Positions 60,222 through 64,000 of a stretch of DNA of 64,000 bases are shown here, piece by piece. Position 1 is the first letter of the stretch. The number at the start of each line of letters is the position of its first letter. Position numbers and translations under genes: made by a program. The notes under the pieces were generated by a model. The model saw nothing but the letters and a program-made list of their open reading frames with translations, ran no database searches and was not told the origin of the DNA. The stretch is from Cercophora sp. LCS_1 (lineage: Eukaryota > Ascomycota > Sordariomycetes > Sordariales > Lasiosphaeriaceae), in the NCBI GenBank assembly GCA_036250225.1, contig JAPZLL010000035.1, forward strand, positions 310,001 through 374,000. The letters are read 5' to 3'.

Positions 60222-62116
60222 TCACACCTGACACAAAACACCATCAACCTCCTTCCACCTCTCGCTCCCAACACACGGCTGACACCAAAAAACATCATCA
60301 GGATCAACCTTCCTCTTCAGCTCAAGCAATTTCGCATAGTTGCTCCCCCAAAACGTCTGCTGCCAATTCTCCTCATACTTGCTCGCCTCATTCACATATG
60401 CACCCGTATTTGGCGCCAACTCTTTCAGTCCCTCAGCATACAAATGCGTCTTGGCAATTGCCTCGTCTTTGGCCGTTGCGTTCAAAGCTGCAAAGTTGAC
60501 AGTCGCAGCTGCAAATCATTAGCATCACCCATGCAACTTGTGAAGAAAACTTACTGGCATGCACATACGTCCTCCTCCACGCGGGATTCACCGCTGTCGA
60601 CCCACCGCTCGGCTTAGCCTGATGAACTCCCCTTCCAGAAACAATATACACCGTCGCCTGTCCCCCTGCCGAGAACCTTTCCAGGGCCACCCTCAACGCG
60701 GTGACATTTCCTTCCAGCGCCTGTCGGTCCAACAGCCTCGAGCTCATGACACTCCCAAACCCGACAGGCGACGGATCAAAGTTTTCGTCGTACCATTTCC
60801 CAAAGTTGGGATAATACTTGACCTCAGTGAAGAACTCGAACCCAGGCCAGGTGGCATGGATATGGTCGAAAAGAGGGCCCATTGTCTTCATGATGTCGTT
60901 TGTGTTGTTGGTATGCAGCGTGATCAGCTTGCCAATCACACCGCTGACTTGGCTCCGTCCAGCGTCACTCACATTGCCGACTCTGTTGAAAATGATTGGG
61001 TATCCGGTGACGCCCTGGTCTGCTAGGGCAGGGAATTGGCTGACGAACCAGGCGATTGCGTCAAAGGCGCCGGGGTTTGAGGCCGCCGTGGCGAACTGAA
61101 AGTTGAGCGTGATGACTTGTGGGCTTGGGACTGTCTGGATGGTGACTTTGGTCATGACGCCAAAGGTGCCGCCGCCGCCCTGTATTCCAGTCATTAGCAT
61201 TCGTCCATGTTTATACCGGCATAATCGTCTTCTGTCCCGTTTTGTCCTTTTCTTTCTTTCCTCTTTCTCACTCTTTTCTTTTTCCCTTCCTTTCCACAAA
61301 AAAAAAACAAGGGAAAGAGAAACTCACGCCTCTCATCGCCCAAAACACGTCGCCATCCACACACTCGTTAACAACCCTCACCGTCCCATCTGCCATCACA
61401 ACCTCCATCTCAACAGCCCGATCCCCGGCCATCCCCCACTCTCCCGCCAAAATACTATGCCCACCACCGGTAATATACCCTCCCAGCTTCACACTCCGTC
61501 CATTCCCACCCACCACCGTCCTCCCCATCTTTGCCGTCTCCCTATACACCTCCTCCATCGCCATCCCGGCACCAACCGTGACAAGATGCCCTTCCACCCG
61601 TCCACATTTACCAGCCAGCTCAACCCCATTTGGATGCTCCTCGATCCCGCGCATATAGTGAACCCATATCCCGAGACTTTGTCCACCGGATGATCGACCG
61701 ACGTAATCGTGTCCTGAGTTCTTGATGACTACCCTCAAATTATGGGTTTTGGCAAATTGCAGTGCTGCTGAGATGTGTGATGCTGAAGATGCGTTGACCA
61801 CGTACGAGGGAAACCCGGTGGTGACACAAGGGGTGTCGGGAAAGGGGAGGCACGAGTCGTTGGACCAGTTTGGCCAAAAGGGGGAGATGGGGGATTGCAC
61901 GTGGAAGGGCTCGGTGTACCATGCTGACTGGATGCTTGCGCATTGGAGGGAGGAAGGGGATGTGTGGCAGGGTAGGGCGGGAGGTGTTGGGGAGAGGAGG
62001 GCGCCGGAGAGGGTGGTGTTGAGCGAGGTCCAGAGGGAGGGAGATAAGGAGAGGGGAGGGGTTTTGCAGAGGGCGATGACGGAAGGCAAAAAGGAGAGGA
62101 GAGGGGTAAACTTCAT
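60222..62116 (-). CDS. Secreted FAD-linked oxidase, berberine-bridge-enzyme / AA7-like
   Basis: Flavin oxidase of the PCMH (VAO) superfamily; fungal members oxidise sugars, oligosaccharides or secondary metabolites. Exons 61328-62116, 60555-61179 and 60222-60508 give 566 aa. Signal peptide about 1-17 (MKFTPLLSFLPSVIALC). The FAD domain has VIKNSGHDYVGRSSGG, whose His is the usual 8-alpha covalent site, then GGYITGGGHSILAGEWGMAGD. The CPxVG segment that carries the second, 6-S-cysteinyl link in bicovalent enzymes reads GGNGRSVKLGG here and has no Cys, so monocovalent flavin is expected. The C-terminal BBE domain has ASKYEENWQQTFWGSNYAKL and DPDDVFWCQPCVGSERW. Intron 1 is 148 bp, long for this window, and is split between A- and T-rich tracts. 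Confidence 0.92.
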
Positions 62117-62725
62117 TTTGGCGGTTGGAGCATTGTTTTTGTTATGTTGGTGATGGGAGTGTGATGGAGGCTATGGGCGGCGGTGGGCATTATGATGATG
62201 ATGGTGGTGGTGGTGGTGGTGGCTACCGAGATGGGAAGCCGGTGTCTATGGGTGTTGTTTCTGGGTAAATCTCAACGTGCAATTGATACTGGGATGGTGT
62301 TGGCGGGTGATTGATGCGATAGCCGGTGGGCTTGGCTCCGATGCTACTTGGGAAAATTGAATGCGCAAGCAACGCAAAGCACGCGGCTTCGGCATATGAG
62401 CCGGAATCGGGTCGGTACTTGTGCTCCAATTATATCCCGAGCGATTGGTCTAGGACTTGATGCAACTCAGTTGGGGACATCCAGGCAGTTGCAAGTGGCT
62501 TGCAACGAGGATCTTATGTGTTGAAATCTGACTGAGATGATTGAAATTGGAAACTCCCAGCCTCTAGACGGAGGCATCGATCGAGTAAAGTTTAACGCTA
62601 CTTATTGGTTCAAGCTCTAATGGTCCAAAGTGGTCGTTTGGGCGGCTGCAGTGGATTGATAAAAGGCCGATCTCCACCAGTGTGGTATGTTGGCAAGAAT
62701 TCACGTTTCTGTCAAGTGAACGCCA
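62117..62725. other. Intergenic region, FAD-oxidase promoter / carboxylesterase 3' flank
   Basis: 609 bp. A (GATGGTGGTGG)-like run lies at about 62191-62222. A weak minus-strand TATAAT occurs near 62430, some 315 bp upstream of the oxidase start. No gene supported. Confidence 0.45.
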
Positions 62726-64000
62726 TCACATTGGCACAAACCTCCCTAGACCTCTCCAGACCTCACACCTCTTTCCTCTTCCACCCTCCCACTCATCCGC
62801 CCCGGCGGCCTCAAACTGATTCCTCAACCCATCTCCCCTAAACTGCGTAACCGACACACCAACCGACGACAGTGTTGTATACGCCCTCCCCCCAGTCTGA
62901 TTCAAATTAACCAAAACTGGCTCCTCGACCTTCCAAACCGGCCACCGACTCGCCGCATTCTCACCACCGCCCGACCGCCCATTCGCATCCTCTCTGCTCA
63001 GGGACGGATTCCCCGCCTTGATAAAATTCCCATAAATCCCTACTATTATCAGCAACCATCTCAATACCGCTGAAAAAAAAAAAAAAAAAACTCACGCTGA
63101 AAAGCAGTAACCAAATCCGCCCCTTGATTCTCCGTAGGCGGTCCCCAATACGCGCTCAAATCGGCACCATGAACCGCAAACGGCACAGAATACTGATAAT
63201 AAAACGCCGAGTGATTAGGCGTAGCATACGCATCGGCAAACCAATACGCCGGGCAAATCACCGATGACTCGGCATACATATTCTGTTTCGCCTGCATTAG
63301 CTTTGTTTACTTACCAGGAAAGGGGCTTACATAGCAACGCTGCTGGTCGCCAGCAGCAACCTGTGAAACGGTGACTGCCGTCCCTGGTCCGCGTCCACTC
63401 GTTTCGTAGCGAGCATTCGGTCCAGCTGAAGCTGGGTAGGCGTTCAATAGAGTGGTGATATTCGCCGGGGAGAGACTAAACAGGTAGGACTGCATCCAAG
63501 ACACAAGGTGCGCTTGCGTCGAAATATTCGCCGGCGGGATGAGCGAGCCTTCGTTGGCATTATTCCCGACCAGCAAATTCCGCCCGTTGACTTTACCGGG
63601 AAGGAGATGCGTAGACGGTGGGCCGAGGACGTAATCCCCGTCCGTGACGGGTATGAACGCCCTACCATTGTCAGTCCCAACCTCCCTGCGCAAAAGGAAA
63701 CAAAAAATAATAAACATACCAATTCCCATGCGGCACATGCGTCCTCGTCTGCACCGTATTCCCCGCAACCTGCAACGCCCTCGACTCCTTCCCCCTCAGA
63801 CACGCCATCTTGTCTTTGTCATTCCCACAGCCGGCCAACCCCACAAACGCCGCAAACCGTCCCTCGCTCGTCGTATCATTCCACACCGGCTGCGTAGGAA
63901 CCCACGGCGAAGCAGCAATCACACTCTCAAACAGACCCGCTGCCTCCTCCGCCATGGCGTGCAGCAACACGCTCCCCGCCCCTGCCGATTCACCCATTAC
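62726..64000 (-). CDS. Type-B carboxylesterase/lipase, 5' part outside the window
   Basis: Alpha/beta-hydrolase of the carboxylesterase/cholinesterase family; the N-terminal part lies beyond position 64000. Four exons seen: 63720-64000 (partial), 63331-63661, 63096-63291 and 62726-63039, giving 373 aa in frame. All three catalytic residues are visible: nucleophile Ser in MGESAGAGSVLLH right at the edge, Glu in NNANEGSLIPP, and His in PFAVHGADLSAYWG. The Ser motif with downstream LFESVIAASPW is standard. The intron at 63292-63330 is only 39 bp, while the one at 63040-63095 holds a run of 18 T. The missing part should contain the signal peptide, if any, and the oxyanion-hole GG motif. Substrate unknown. 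Confidence 0.9.

Noticed and set aside
1..64000. tRNA, rRNA, CRISPR arrays, intact transposons
   Set aside because: Scanning by eye for B-box-like GGTTCGA..CC elements with a cloverleaf, for regular spaced repeats and for transposase or reverse-transcriptase motifs found nothing convincing; a tRNAscan-SE and repeat-library run would settle it.

Overview
The window is nuclear DNA of a filamentous ascomycete (Pezizomycotina, most likely a Sordariomycete). The evidence is intron structure (many introns of 39-78 bp with GTRNGT-type donors and CTAAC/CTGAC branch sites just before YAG), a fungal gene set (TOR kinase, Pac2-type WOPR regulator, HET-domain relic, laccase with a DSGL tail, GH71 alpha-1,3-glucanase) and moderately GC-rich coding sequence. 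Species cannot be fixed from the sequence. I rebuilt the gene models by hand; every spliced model reported as a gene keeps frame across all junctions.

Layout. 0-4.2 kb: a microbial-type PARG gene (minus) diverges from mitochondrial asparaginyl-tRNA synthetase (plus). 4.2-14 kb: a stretch of about 9.75 kb with no supportable gene, ending at a Pac2-type WOPR transcription factor (13998-15488) whose leader holds two 8-codon upstream ORFs. 16.8-18.9 kb: a DUF6594 membrane protein. 20-23.4 kb: a broken HET-domain gene, a short-chain dehydrogenase and a small secreted DUF8021-like protein. 24-36.6 kb is a housekeeping block: TOR kinase (2436 aa, four exons), Rtf2, glucosidase II beta subunit and a cyclin-D1-binding-protein-like gene. 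36.8-39 kb: a complete eight-exon laccase. 39-41.9 kb has no clear gene and possibly decayed coding sequence. 41.9-50.7 kb: an unidentified two-helix membrane protein, a nucleolar RRM protein, holocytochrome c synthase and an ADCK2-like UbiB kinase. 51.6-54.8 kb: GH71 glucanase and ribosomal protein eS28. 56-64 kb is an accessory carbohydrate block: PL4 rhamnogalacturonan lyase, MFS sugar transporter, BBE/AA7-type FAD oxidase and a type-B carboxylesterase that runs off the right edge.

How they fit. The 24-36 kb block is core growth control, replication-fork and ER quality-control machinery arranged as divergent pairs. HCCS and the ADCK2-like protein are both mitochondrial. The 56-64 kb block would make sense as pectin (RG-I) breakdown, uptake and oxidation, but co-regulation is inferred from adjacency only. 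The most unusual parts are the long empty region plus uORFs in front of the Pac2-type regulator, the unidentified membrane protein at 41.9-44.0 kb, and the unexplained 39-41.9 kb stretch.
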